Positions 11,367 through 18,845 of a DNA stretch of 20,567 bases are shown in pieces. Positions within the stretch are counted from its first letter, which is position 1. Each line of letters opens with the position of its first letter. The DNA comes from Tieghemiomyces parasiticus (lineage: Eukaryota; Kickxellomycota; Dimargaritomycetes; Dimargaritales; Dimargaritaceae), in contig JANBPT010000865.1 in assembly GCA_027575765.1 (NCBI GenBank), positions 1 to 20,567 on the forward strand. The letters run 5' to 3'. A program made the translations under genes and the position numbers. The notes beneath the pieces were generated by a model. The model searched no databases. It was given only the letters and a program-made list of their open reading frames with translations, and was not told the DNA's origin.

Positions 11367-11372
11367 TTTATT
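11367..11372 (-). terminator. AATAAA polyadenylation signal for SET
   Basis: TTTATT on the + strand reads AATAAA on the - strand, about 183 nt after the SET stop codon. The two opposite signals lie only about 75 bp apart. Confidence 0.5.
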
Positions 11373-11554
11373 TGAAGGGAAGGCTGAAAAAATAGAAATC
11401 AGCTAGGGTAAGGTAGAGCCGCAATGATAAAATAAGCACGAAACAGCGGCAGGCTGCCGCCTCGTCACGCGGATTAGCGAGACCAACGGTCGGGTGAGAG
11501 AACCGATCACCATACTTCTAGGTCACCCCCACACCGTCCCCTCAACGTGGTATT

Positions 11555-12304
11555 CTACTCGTTCTTGGCCCGCTTCTTGGAGGGGGCACTCTCGTGCTCC
11601 TCGTCATCCTCCTCCACGTCGTCCTCACCGTCGTCTTCCTCGTCGTCGTCTTCGTCGTCGTCCTCATCGGACAGGATCTCCTCACCTTCGCTATCCATTT
11701 CATCCTCGTCTTCGGTGTGGAAGTAACGGACGGCGTTAGGGAACACGTCACTGGCCAGGAGCTCCCCGACGCTCGGATCGTCGCCGCTGAACCAGGCAAA
11801 GAAGGAGTTCTCCTCACCCTCGGGAGGCACGGACAGGTCCTTGTTGGGCTTCCACACAATCTTGGACGGGACCGGCCGGACCTCGTGGGCACCGTCGTCC
11901 ACCTCGAAGGCCTTGACAATGTGGTTGTCGGCCAGGTAGTCATTATCGGCGAAACGCAGGTGGAGTTTGAACTTGGACGGGTTGTCCTCATCGCGCTGCA
12001 CCTCCAGGGCGGTCAGCTGAGCCAGCAGGTCCATCTCCTCCATCTGCACCAGTCCACCCAGGACCGGGTGGTTCTCAATGACGGTCGCCCAGAAACGCGG
12101 GATCTGGTCAAAGAGCTTCTGGCGCTGCAGGTACAGCGGGTGCTTCTTTTGCTCGTACCGCGCGGCAAGCTTGGCCTCCTCATTGAGTAGGTCGTTGTTG
12201 ATCTTGTCCAGGTTCATGTCCAGATCGAGAATGTCTTCCCAGAGCTTCTGCAGGGCACCCTCCGGAGCCGCGGCGGCCTCGTTGGTCGCGTTCTGGTCGG
12301 TCAT
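11555..12304 (-). CDS. SET: SET/TAF-I type histone chaperone of the NAP family
   Basis: Nuclear histone chaperone that binds core histones through the NAP fold and an acidic tail; yeast Vps75 is a relative. Single exon, 249 residues. A long dimerisation helix (about 17-66) leads into QIPRFWATVIENHP (67-80), the SET hallmark (human IPNFWVTTFVNHP). Then LRFADNDYLADNHIVKAF (116-133) and IVWKPNKDL (149-157) of the earmuff, and SFFAWF (167-172), equivalent to SFFTWF. The tail 197-238 is almost only Asp/Glu, followed by a basic KKRAK (243-247), a likely nuclear localisation signal. The length is close to human SET (about 277-290). The start is the first ATG. It has no intron, unlike the flanking TBCK and SMC4. 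Confidence 0.92.
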   Translation of the reverse strand: MTDQNATNEAAAAPEGALQKLWEDILDLDMNLDKINNDLLNEEAKLAARYEQKKHPLYLQRQKLFDQIPRFWATVIENHPVLGGLVQMEEMDLLAQLTALEVQRDEDNPSKFKLHLRFADNDYLADNHIVKAFEVDDGAHEVRPVPSKIVWKPNKDLSVPPEGEENSFFAWFSGDDPSVGELLASDVFPNAVRYFHTEDEDEMDSEGEEILSDEDDDEDDDEEDDGEDDVEEDDEEHESAPSKKRAKNE

Positions 12305-13489
12305 GGTGGCTTGGGAATATGTAGAGGGTAGGGACGTATGTGTGCGAGGTAGGCGTTGAGCGTCCAGAGTACCAAAAATAAAATATTACAAACCCTTGGA
12401 GGTGGTGATACCAAGCGGTGGGAACGTGGCAAATGGTCCAAATGGCGAGTGATGGTCAAAAGTAACGGCTACGGTGGATAGAGTAAGAACTGGGAAGCAA
12501 GAAGCGGGTCAGGCGTAGAGACGCGGATCCGAAAGACGGTGCTGGCGGTGGTCGACTAGGTCGACTACGAAAGGTACTAGCAATGCCCAGGCGCGTGCGG
12601 CGGACTGCCCACCCGCGCGGCCGGGCGAATAGCAACGCCGCGGCCGGCCGGCCGTCCTTTAAGGCCCGTTGGACCAGATTAACCTATTAACCACTGGCCT
12701 TCTCTGGCTCTCCCCCCTGGCGCGCGCGTGCACACGGTAGGGACGGACGCGGGAAGGCAGTGCAAAGGAAAGGAAAAAAAATTGCCATCCAGACCAAATT
12801 TTGGCGGCTCAACCTTACGACATGCTATTCCGACCATGGCCCGCTTAATCTTCTCCCACCCCCAGGCTTTCCCATCCCGCTGCCTCACGTTGCCCAATCA
12901 CTGCACCGGTTTCCTAGGACCGCTAGTACCCGAACCTGGCAGATGTACAGCTGGCAGCCGTATTGCAATTCCATTCACAACGCTGGCGGAGATTGGTTCG
13001 TGGGCGCTTCCAAATATACTGATTGCGGAGCGGCGCTCTTTACCCCTTTCAGTCGTATACGGTATTGATCAGAGGGGGCGCTGATATATTGACGTCAATG
13101 GAGGGCTCCGGGGTGTTCCGATGGTAATTCGACCTATGGGCGACCTGGCCCTCCTGACACAAGGGGCGACAAGGCCAGGTCTGGACGCCAAGGGCCTGTC
13201 GAGTCGCATGGTGCTGTGGAGTTTAGGACTGCCCAGGTTGTGAGCCATCTGTCATGCAGCATCAGCTGCCGTAAAACGGAAGGTGTTTCTATGTAAGCAC
13301 AAACAATTGCTAGAATCCAAACACGGCACAGTGGGTCGACCGCTTCCTACCGCAATGGGGAAACTCGGCGGACAGCGTGGCTATATCCATGCTCCCCAAA
13401 ACAAGGAATCATTCCTGGGATGATGGAATGCAGGTCAGCCCGCTCCAGAGAGACCCTCAAGTCGCGCCTAGTTATACAGAACGGAGGCC
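12305..13489. other. SET upstream region, no gene recognised
   Basis: Holds the SET promoter at its left end. Seen: a tandem 9-bp repeat GGTCGACTA twice at about 12549-12566, a GC-rich block at about 12590-12660 with the palindrome CGGCCGGCCGGCCG (12641-12654), and a 12-bp palindrome ATTGACGTCAAT at 13088-13099. Short open frames such as 12760-13068 (+) lack any known family pattern. The right part may contain the unrecognisable RT core of the pol relic that follows. Confidence 0.5.
13088..13099. promoter_or_regulatory. CRE-type palindrome ATTGACGTCAAT
   Basis: Perfect 12-bp inverted repeat around TGACGTCA, the consensus for ATF/CREB bZIP factors. It lies about 780 bp upstream of the SET start codon. 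One such site can occur by chance, so use as a regulatory element is only possible. Confidence 0.25.
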
Positions 13490-14790
13490 AGGGAGAGGCG
13501 GATAGGCCTATCTAGGGCGGAGCCGGGGTCAATGACGTCGTCGGCGTTCGACAAACTCATTACCTATGCCCCTGGTACAAGTAGGAGTGCGTATGGTGCC
13601 TCTGTAGACGTATAGCAGGTCAGGCCGGTCCTTTGAGACCTTCTTATTCGGCAGCTTGACCTTAACTGTCACGAATTTGTTCTTTTTTTTAGACAGCGCA
13701 CCCTGCCACAGTCACGGTGGAGGGTCCGTCAAGGAGTAGTTGGTACCACTACTAGACTGGCCGTCGCATAGTAAGCACTGGTGTACACCAATAGGTGGGC
13801 ATCCAGGGGCACCCAATTCCTGATGCAGACTAGCTGGCCAGGGCATGCCCGCACTAATTGCCCGGTTAGTATTAGGACTTGCCAGTATCAGGGATACAAC
13901 TGACGAGGTTTCGGTCGTGGCGAACTAAGCACCTTCCTAACGGGGTTGTCGGCTGCGAAGGATGCCCCGAGACGACACTGTCACGCCGAATCTCGGGAAG
14001 TACTGGCCATGCCACACGAGTACTGTAGAAAATCGACTTACGCCTCCGTTGATAGTCCCCCCCACCAGTTTGGGCCGGGCCGATCTTGCCGGGTAGCCAT
14101 ACAGTCAGGCAATTATGGACAGCCAACATTGACATACTACTGACAGATTAGAGAGACCGGTTAGTACACGGGGTCTCCACGCTTGCCCTGCCAGAGACGG
14201 CCGGGTACACCGCCTTTTATCCGTCCCCTCTTTCATAAGCCATACGTGCCGAGAACGCTGGCCAATAGCGGCGAGGAAGGTATCCGTGGCGGCAGATTAA
14301 ATGGTCTGGACAGCCCGGGCTCAGTTGTGGTTCGGTCAGATGGGGCACCAAGGTACTATGTTCAGCACTGGAGGACGTCGAGATTAACAGCCGACAGCCC
14401 AGGAATGACGATGGCTTGACCAAAACCAGACTCCAGCAGGATGGCGAAGCTGCTCCGGCTACACTCCTTCTCACACATCGAGGTAACAATGTAAGGTTTG
14501 AGCAGGGGGGGGGCAAGGTGAATGCTCAACACTAAATGGACGTGATGCTAATCCGGTCGGCGATCTGCTTAGCAACCGGAAATCTTTCCTTAATGGGCCC
14601 AGGCAATGTTACGGAGGCGGACAGGGGGGGCAGCACCACACAGGCCCGGCCCTTGGTAAGGGATATAGTAGAACCGGGTTCAACTGCGCCTTCCTTAATC
14701 ACCCTGGTTGGCCCCTGGACGACGGTGCCAGATGGATCACCATTCCACGCCCCCTTCAGTATCCTGCCCAAAGCAAGGCAGTAGCCAACA
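13490..14790 (+). mobile_element. Decayed Ty3/Gypsy pol relic: RT end, RNase H, integrase
   Basis: Motifs of a Ty3/Gypsy pol appear in family order. RT connection: GVNDVVGVRQ (about 13525-13554) and CRRIAGQAGPLR (about 13603-13638), like the GVxPDPxKVxAVRDW and YYRRFIxxFxxIAxPL blocks. RNase H: RLAVA with two stops, then LVYTNRWASRG and LMQ (13778-13828), like LAVPDxxxPLVxYTDAS and VLMQ; then GLSAAK and HAESREVLAM (13982-14011). Integrase zinc finger: HQFGPGRS (14063-14086), NYGQPTLT, and CQRR (14189-14200). Integrase core: NGLDSPGSVVVRSD (to 14338), LLRLHSFSHIEV (14450-14485), then in another frame CLATGNLSL (14566-14592) and GSPFHAPF near 14735-14758. From 13739 to about 14490 all motifs share one frame, broken by TAG/TAA/TGA codons, one replacing the Trp of YYW or near it. 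The stretch between RNase H and the zinc finger is much too short, so there was deletion. No single motif proves it; the order does. Confidence 0.6.
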
Positions 14791-15779
14791 CGAGCTTCAA
14801 GGGTAGGCAGAAAGGACGGTGTAGGGCCACTGGTCGCAGAAGCAGGGTGCAACTGATGCCAGTCGGTTGGCGTTCGGAGAGCCGTGTGGCGGCCGGCTTT
14901 GGTTGTCTAATATCGCAACGCAGCCCTCAAAGGTAGCAGTGACGGCGCCTAGACGAGGCTGGGGCTGGAGCAATCGAAATAATGGATATCCGACGACCGG
15001 CCTCGCCACGGCGACCCTTGTCCACCAGACCACATACCAGGATCGGTGCGACCTGGGGGGTTGGCGTAGGCTAAAAATACCTGTGGCCGTGTGACTCAGC
15101 CATTCCAGCAAAAGGCGGTGGAGTGTGGCCGGCCAAGTTATTTATGGCGAGAGGTGGCCGGGCGTGGCGGGCTACCCCCCGCAGGCCTTGCCAGGGCGGT
15201 GGGTGGACTACTGTCCAGCCGGGCGTCAAGGATTGGGTGGGCGCGTGCGTGCAGAACAATAGCACGCATGGGTCCACACCTCCCCGGTTGGCTGTAGGTA
15301 GGCGGGCCAGGGCGGGTTGGCTGCGCTTGCCCAGAGACAATGACCGCGGCCCAATCCGGCAAGGGCGGCATTAGCACGCGGTAGGCGGGGCTTGGACCAT
15401 TCCAAAGAACGATGCGAGGGGGGATAGGTGCAGAACTCCTTGATAAGGTCGTGGTGGCCGCTAATTAGCTCGGCTTCTGGCCGACCCCGTCGCAAGGCTG
15501 GCGAGCAACATGGAGCCATGCACGTGGCGCTGCGGGGCGCCAAGTCCGCACGCAAACAGAGCTGTAAACGCCGTCATGGCCAGGCACTGGGCTGACAGAC
15601 GATCATCGACGTGGTCCGGACCGCACGGGACGGGTGGACGGAAGGAGGGGGGGGGGTCGGGGTCTTGGGCTTCCGCCTTGTTCACGACGATTGGACCGAG
15701 GGTGAGACCAGGGTGGTACAGGCCGCCTTCGGTTTGGAAGGGCGAGTAAAAGGAACGGGGGGGCCGTCCCCCCTTCCCC
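14791..15779. other. Intergenic region, no gene recognised
   Basis: May contain the unrecognisable distal integrase and 3' end of the relic. Open frames on both strands (such as 14867-15094 + and 15226-15555 -) are rich in Arg/Pro/Gly, as expected of GC-rich non-coding DNA, and match no family I know. A G10 run and further G tracts lie at 15647-15671. Confidence 0.5.
15647..15671 (+). other. G-quadruplex-type G tracts
   Basis: Ten G, then TC, four G, TCTT, three G. The ten-G run can supply two tracts, so the G3+N1-7 rule for four tracts is met. It lies about 260 bp before the TATA box of the NIPA leader. Whether it folds is unknown. Confidence 0.35.
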
Positions 15780-16910
15780 CTTTCTCTCCTTGCCATTGAC
15801 CGCCGGCGTGCGGGGCCCTTTATGTCCTCTCGTGTACTTGACCACACACAGTAACCTGCGCCTCTTTTTGTCGCCTCGCCACCTGCCCTTACCATTCATT
15901 TTTTCCCATCCCATACCGTCCCACCCGCCGCCGCATATAAACCTTGAACTCCGGTCGGCTTCCACCACGCCGAACTTTTACGACCTTGGCCTTCTAGCCT
16001 GTATGCCTCCAATAACCCTTGCCTGCTACTTCGGACCGCACATAGCGTGACTTCCGCCGCCGGCACCCTACCCCCTCCGTTCGCCATTGCTCTGTCCGTC
16101 CCGAATATACAATCTCCTACCGCTTTCTGTCGCTGCAGGGTAGACCCCGTTGCTCATCCCCGTTCCGTGTCCAGTCCCTCTTACGCTCGTTACCCTCTGT
16201 CGGGACTTCTATCGCACCACTCCAGTCCATTCCTACCCTTCCGACGCAGCGTTTAGACCTTTACTCATCCACTTGCCCCTTACGCCCCAACCTTTCGCGT
16301 CGAGCCGCGACCCCTCGTCTGACCCCCAGCGCTGCCCTGGAACATAGACCACACGCCTCCTAGCAGCCCCAGCAGCACCCACAAGTCCCAACTCGCCTTT
16401 TCCAACTCATTGTACGCGTCGCCGTTCCACGGGTGCACGTATATTCTGCACGCCACCTGCCCCGCCGCTCCATAACCCGGTCGCTCTAAACCTCCGTCCG
16501 GCCTACTTCCCCACCTGCGTTGCACGAGCTGTCAACTTGTCTGCCACTCCGCACACAGCCGTATCTTCCGCTGTTCCAGCCCGTGTTTCTCTTGCTTTCA
16601 TACCAGCGAGGTCGCCGGGCCCCCTACCCCACCCGTACGAACCTTGTTTCAAACCGTCGAGCCCACCTTGTAGTCTTCACTCCGATATTCTATCGCGTAA
16701 AACCTGCTTGACTCTGCTTAAATTCCAGACCATACCCTGCTGCCTTCTCCGCCCGCCCCCCCGTCTCGCCGCGCTCCACCTTTCTACCGTCTCTTGCTCT
16801 ACTGCCCCTTGGTCTTCATTCTCGCTTACGGACCCTTCCGTTTCCATTTCCTCCCCTCCTGTCCTTTTGGCTTCGGTATACCTCGCTCACCTTCTTCACT
16901 CGTCCCCGCC
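15780..16910 (+). promoter_or_regulatory. Pyrimidine-rich promoter and leader of the NIPA gene
   Basis: From about 15,780 the + strand turns strongly C/T-rich and stays so up to the start codon. TATAAA lies at 15936-15941, preceded by CT tracts. If it is used, the 5' leader would be about 0.9 kb, with several short upstream open frames (for example around 16003-16050 and 16150-16347). CT-rich promoters are common in fungi. A leader intron is possible (an acceptor-like CTGCAG at about 16133-16138), but I cannot place both ends. I see no conserved protein here. Confidence 0.45.
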
Positions 16911-18071
16911 ATGTCCGCCCTTAGTCAGGAGAAGTACATTGGCATGGGCCTGGCCCTCTCCTCGAGCGCTCTCATCGGCGTGAGTTTCGTGTTGACCAAG
17001 AAAGGTCTCATGAACACCTCCGCCAAGTATGGCTCAGCCGCCGACTCATACAACTACTTCCGCAACTATTTATGGTGGACCGGCATGATTCTACTGGGCC
17101 TAGGTGAGCTGGCCAACTTTGCCGCCTACTCCTTCGCCCCCGCCGTGCTCGTTACGCCGCTTGGCGCCCTTAGCGTCATCGTAGGCGCTATCCTGGCATC
17201 CGTGTTTCTCGGGGAGAAGATCACCCCTACGGGCAAGGCCGGCTGCGCGCTATGTCTACTGGGTTCCATCGTGATCATCATCCACGCTCCCGAGGACGGT
17301 GCCATCGATTCCGTCGACCAGATCTTTGACCTGGTCCTACGTCCCTGGTTCCTACTCTACGCCGTCGGCGTCCTCATCTTCAGCCTGGTCATGATTTTCA
17401 AAGTAGCTCCAAAGTACGGCAAGACCAATCCGCTCATCTACATCTCCATCTGCTCGTTGGTAGGCTCCATGACGGTGATCGCCTGTAAAGGTTTCGGCGT
17501 GGCCCTCAAGCTGACCTTCGCCGGTAACAATCAGCTCACTCACGTGTCGACTTATGTGTTCGCCCTGACCGTAGGCCTGTGCATCGTGGTCCAGATGAAC
17601 TATTTCAACAAGGCCCTGGACGTGTTCTCCACCAACATTGTCACCCCCATCTACTACGTCTTCTTCACCACCGCCACCATCGTGGCCTCCATCACCCTGT
17701 TCCGTGGTTTCAGTAAGACGGACACGGTTGATATCACATCTCTCGTGGTCGGCTTTTTGACCATTTTCATTGGGGTGTTTCTGCTCAACTCGTGTCAATC
17801 GGAAGGTGTCGCCTGCGATAAGACCTTCTCGGATACCGTCAGCCTGCGCGAGATTTGCTCGCTTGATCCCGGCTCGTCCGACTCGGTGGGTCTGCTCGAG
17901 AACGCTCACCATGGCCACCCGTCTACCCACTCCCGCCGCGAGTCCTTCGCCCCCCGGTCCCCGCTGACGCCCGCCGACCTTCTCGAGAATGATGACCCTC
18001 TGCACCCCCGGCCCGACGGTATCGTTTCCACCACAGAAGAGTACCTTGGCCGGCGGAGTTCGCTCATGTAG
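16911..18071 (+). CDS. NIPA-type magnesium transporter
   Basis: Member of the NIPA family (SLC57, DMT/EamA-like fold), membrane proteins that carry Mg2+ and in some cases other divalent cations. Intronless, 386 residues. Opens with EKYIGMGLALSSSALIGVSF (7-26), the typical first helix, then LTKKGL. Family blocks follow: NYLWWTGMILLGLGELANFA (52-71), FAPAVLVTPLGALSVIVGAI (75-94), FLGEKI (99-104). About nine hydrophobic segments: 9-29, 53-72, 75-97, 110-125, 146-164, 175-193, 214-233, 242-261, 276-294. The C-terminal 90 residues are hydrophilic, Ser/Pro-rich and likely cytosolic, a probable place for phosphorylation. The start at 16911 is the first in-frame ATG; the frame is open upstream but has no earlier ATG. 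It is convergent with the HECT gene. Human NIPA1-4 cannot be told apart here, so I give no symbol. Confidence 0.92.
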   Translation: MSALSQEKYIGMGLALSSSALIGVSFVLTKKGLMNTSAKYGSAADSYNYFRNYLWWTGMILLGLGELANFAAYSFAPAVLVTPLGALSVIVGAILASVFLGEKITPTGKAGCALCLLGSIVIIIHAPEDGAIDSVDQIFDLVLRPWFLLYAVGVLIFSLVMIFKVAPKYGKTNPLIYISICSLVGSMTVIACKGFGVALKLTFAGNNQLTHVSTYVFALTVGLCIVVQMNYFNKALDVFSTNIVTPIYYVFFTTATIVASITLFRGFSKTDTVDITSLVVGFLTIFIGVFLLNSCQSEGVACDKTFSDTVSLREICSLDPGSSDSVGLLENAHHGHPSTHSRRESFAPRSPLTPADLLENDDPLHPRPDGIVSTTEEYLGRRSSLM

Positions 18072-18285
18072 AGAGTAGTGGACAGGCGAAGTTATTAGCC
18101 GTACCATGTATGGTGGCGTACACACGCACACACACACGCATAGCCCTTTCTTGCCTCCCGTGTGGGAGGTGGGTCTCGTGCCGTTCTTAGATTTACCCTT
18201 CATCTTTTTATCCCTCCCCACCGGTACCTTTTTTACAGAGGCCCAGGCCAACTTGGTCCAGACCCCTCCTTTCCCTTCCGTGAAG

Positions 18286-18300
18286 CCCCCCCCCCCCCCC
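18286..18300 (+). repeat. C15 homopolymer
   Basis: Fifteen C in a row in the presumed NIPA 3' UTR. Length errors in sequencing and true length polymorphism are both likely at such a tract. Confidence 0.9.
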
Positions 18301-18768
18301 TCAACGCCTGTAACCATGTTATTCTACTCCCTCTTAAACTCTTGATTGCGTATACCCTCTCTTTTTATCACTATTATCTTCTGTCCTTCTCTCTATCGCG
18401 TCGTTCGGTCCCTGGCAGCCGGCAGGTTTACATAGTCACTCTACCAACCACCCCTCCACTTCCTGGCGAAGTGTGTGTCTCTCTCTCTGTGTTGCTTTAC
18501 CCCTCCATCCCTATTTTCTTCTTCGCCTCGTACATGTTTGTAAACCCACCTCCTTCCTGTGTCTTTTAATCTTTTTTTCTATCTATCTTCTTTACCCTGT
18601 GTATGTATTTTGAACCCGTCGGGCCTTTGGCCATTCAGACGCATAAAATGAACATTGTCCTATCAACGTGTATGTACAGCAATTGCTCCATGGACACTTG
18701 TTGAGTACGGATGAGTACGACACCAGCCAGATTTTACGGCATCTCGATTTTCAGGTAATATGTGTGCA

Positions 18769-18774
18769 TTTAAT
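18769..18774 (-). terminator. ATTAAA polyadenylation signal for the HECT gene
   Basis: TTTAAT on the + strand reads ATTAAA, the common variant signal, on the - strand, 72 nt after the HECT stop codon. Confidence 0.35.
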
Positions 18775-18845
18775 CATCTAATGGGGAGCAGCCAGGGTCT
18801 CGGTGCTGTTAAGGAGCCCAACGAATACCCCGCCGTCTTGCGGCT

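Larger units (their letters stand above)
11104..11554. other. Convergent 3' ends of TBCK and SET
   Basis: Both flanking genes end here, so it holds two 3' UTRs. There is a C9 run at 11127-11135. I see no gene in it. The polyadenylation signals are listed separately. Confidence 0.7.
18072..18845. other. Convergent 3' ends of the NIPA and HECT genes
   Basis: The first half continues the C/T-rich character of the NIPA transcript strand: a CA-rich repeat at 18120-18139, a C15 run at 18286-18300 and long TC/CT tracts up to about 18,600. No canonical AATAAA for NIPA was found. The right part holds the HECT 3' end. I see no gene. Confidence 0.6.

Noticed and set aside
12760..13068. Open frame of 102 codons on the + strand
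   Set aside because: No ATG context, splice structure or family resemblance that would support a gene.
14350..14470. Retropepsin-like ILLESGFGQAIVIP on the - strand
   Set aside because: A single short match, in the wrong order relative to any pol block, and antisense to the integrase relic.
14532..14720. Reverse transcriptase-like peptide on the - strand (KEGAVEP ... IKERFP ... IADRI)
   Set aside because: Distances between the blocks do not fit an RT, and the opposite strand of the same DNA carries a longer, collinear integrase pattern. Treated as chance.
15461..15968. Two long - strand open frames rich in Arg and Gly
   Set aside because: Complement of the C/T-rich leader; low complexity without conserved motifs.
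17352..18317. Long open frame on the - strand opposite the NIPA gene (321 codons)
   Set aside because: Antisense shadow of a well-conserved gene; rich in Gly/Asp/His with no family pattern.
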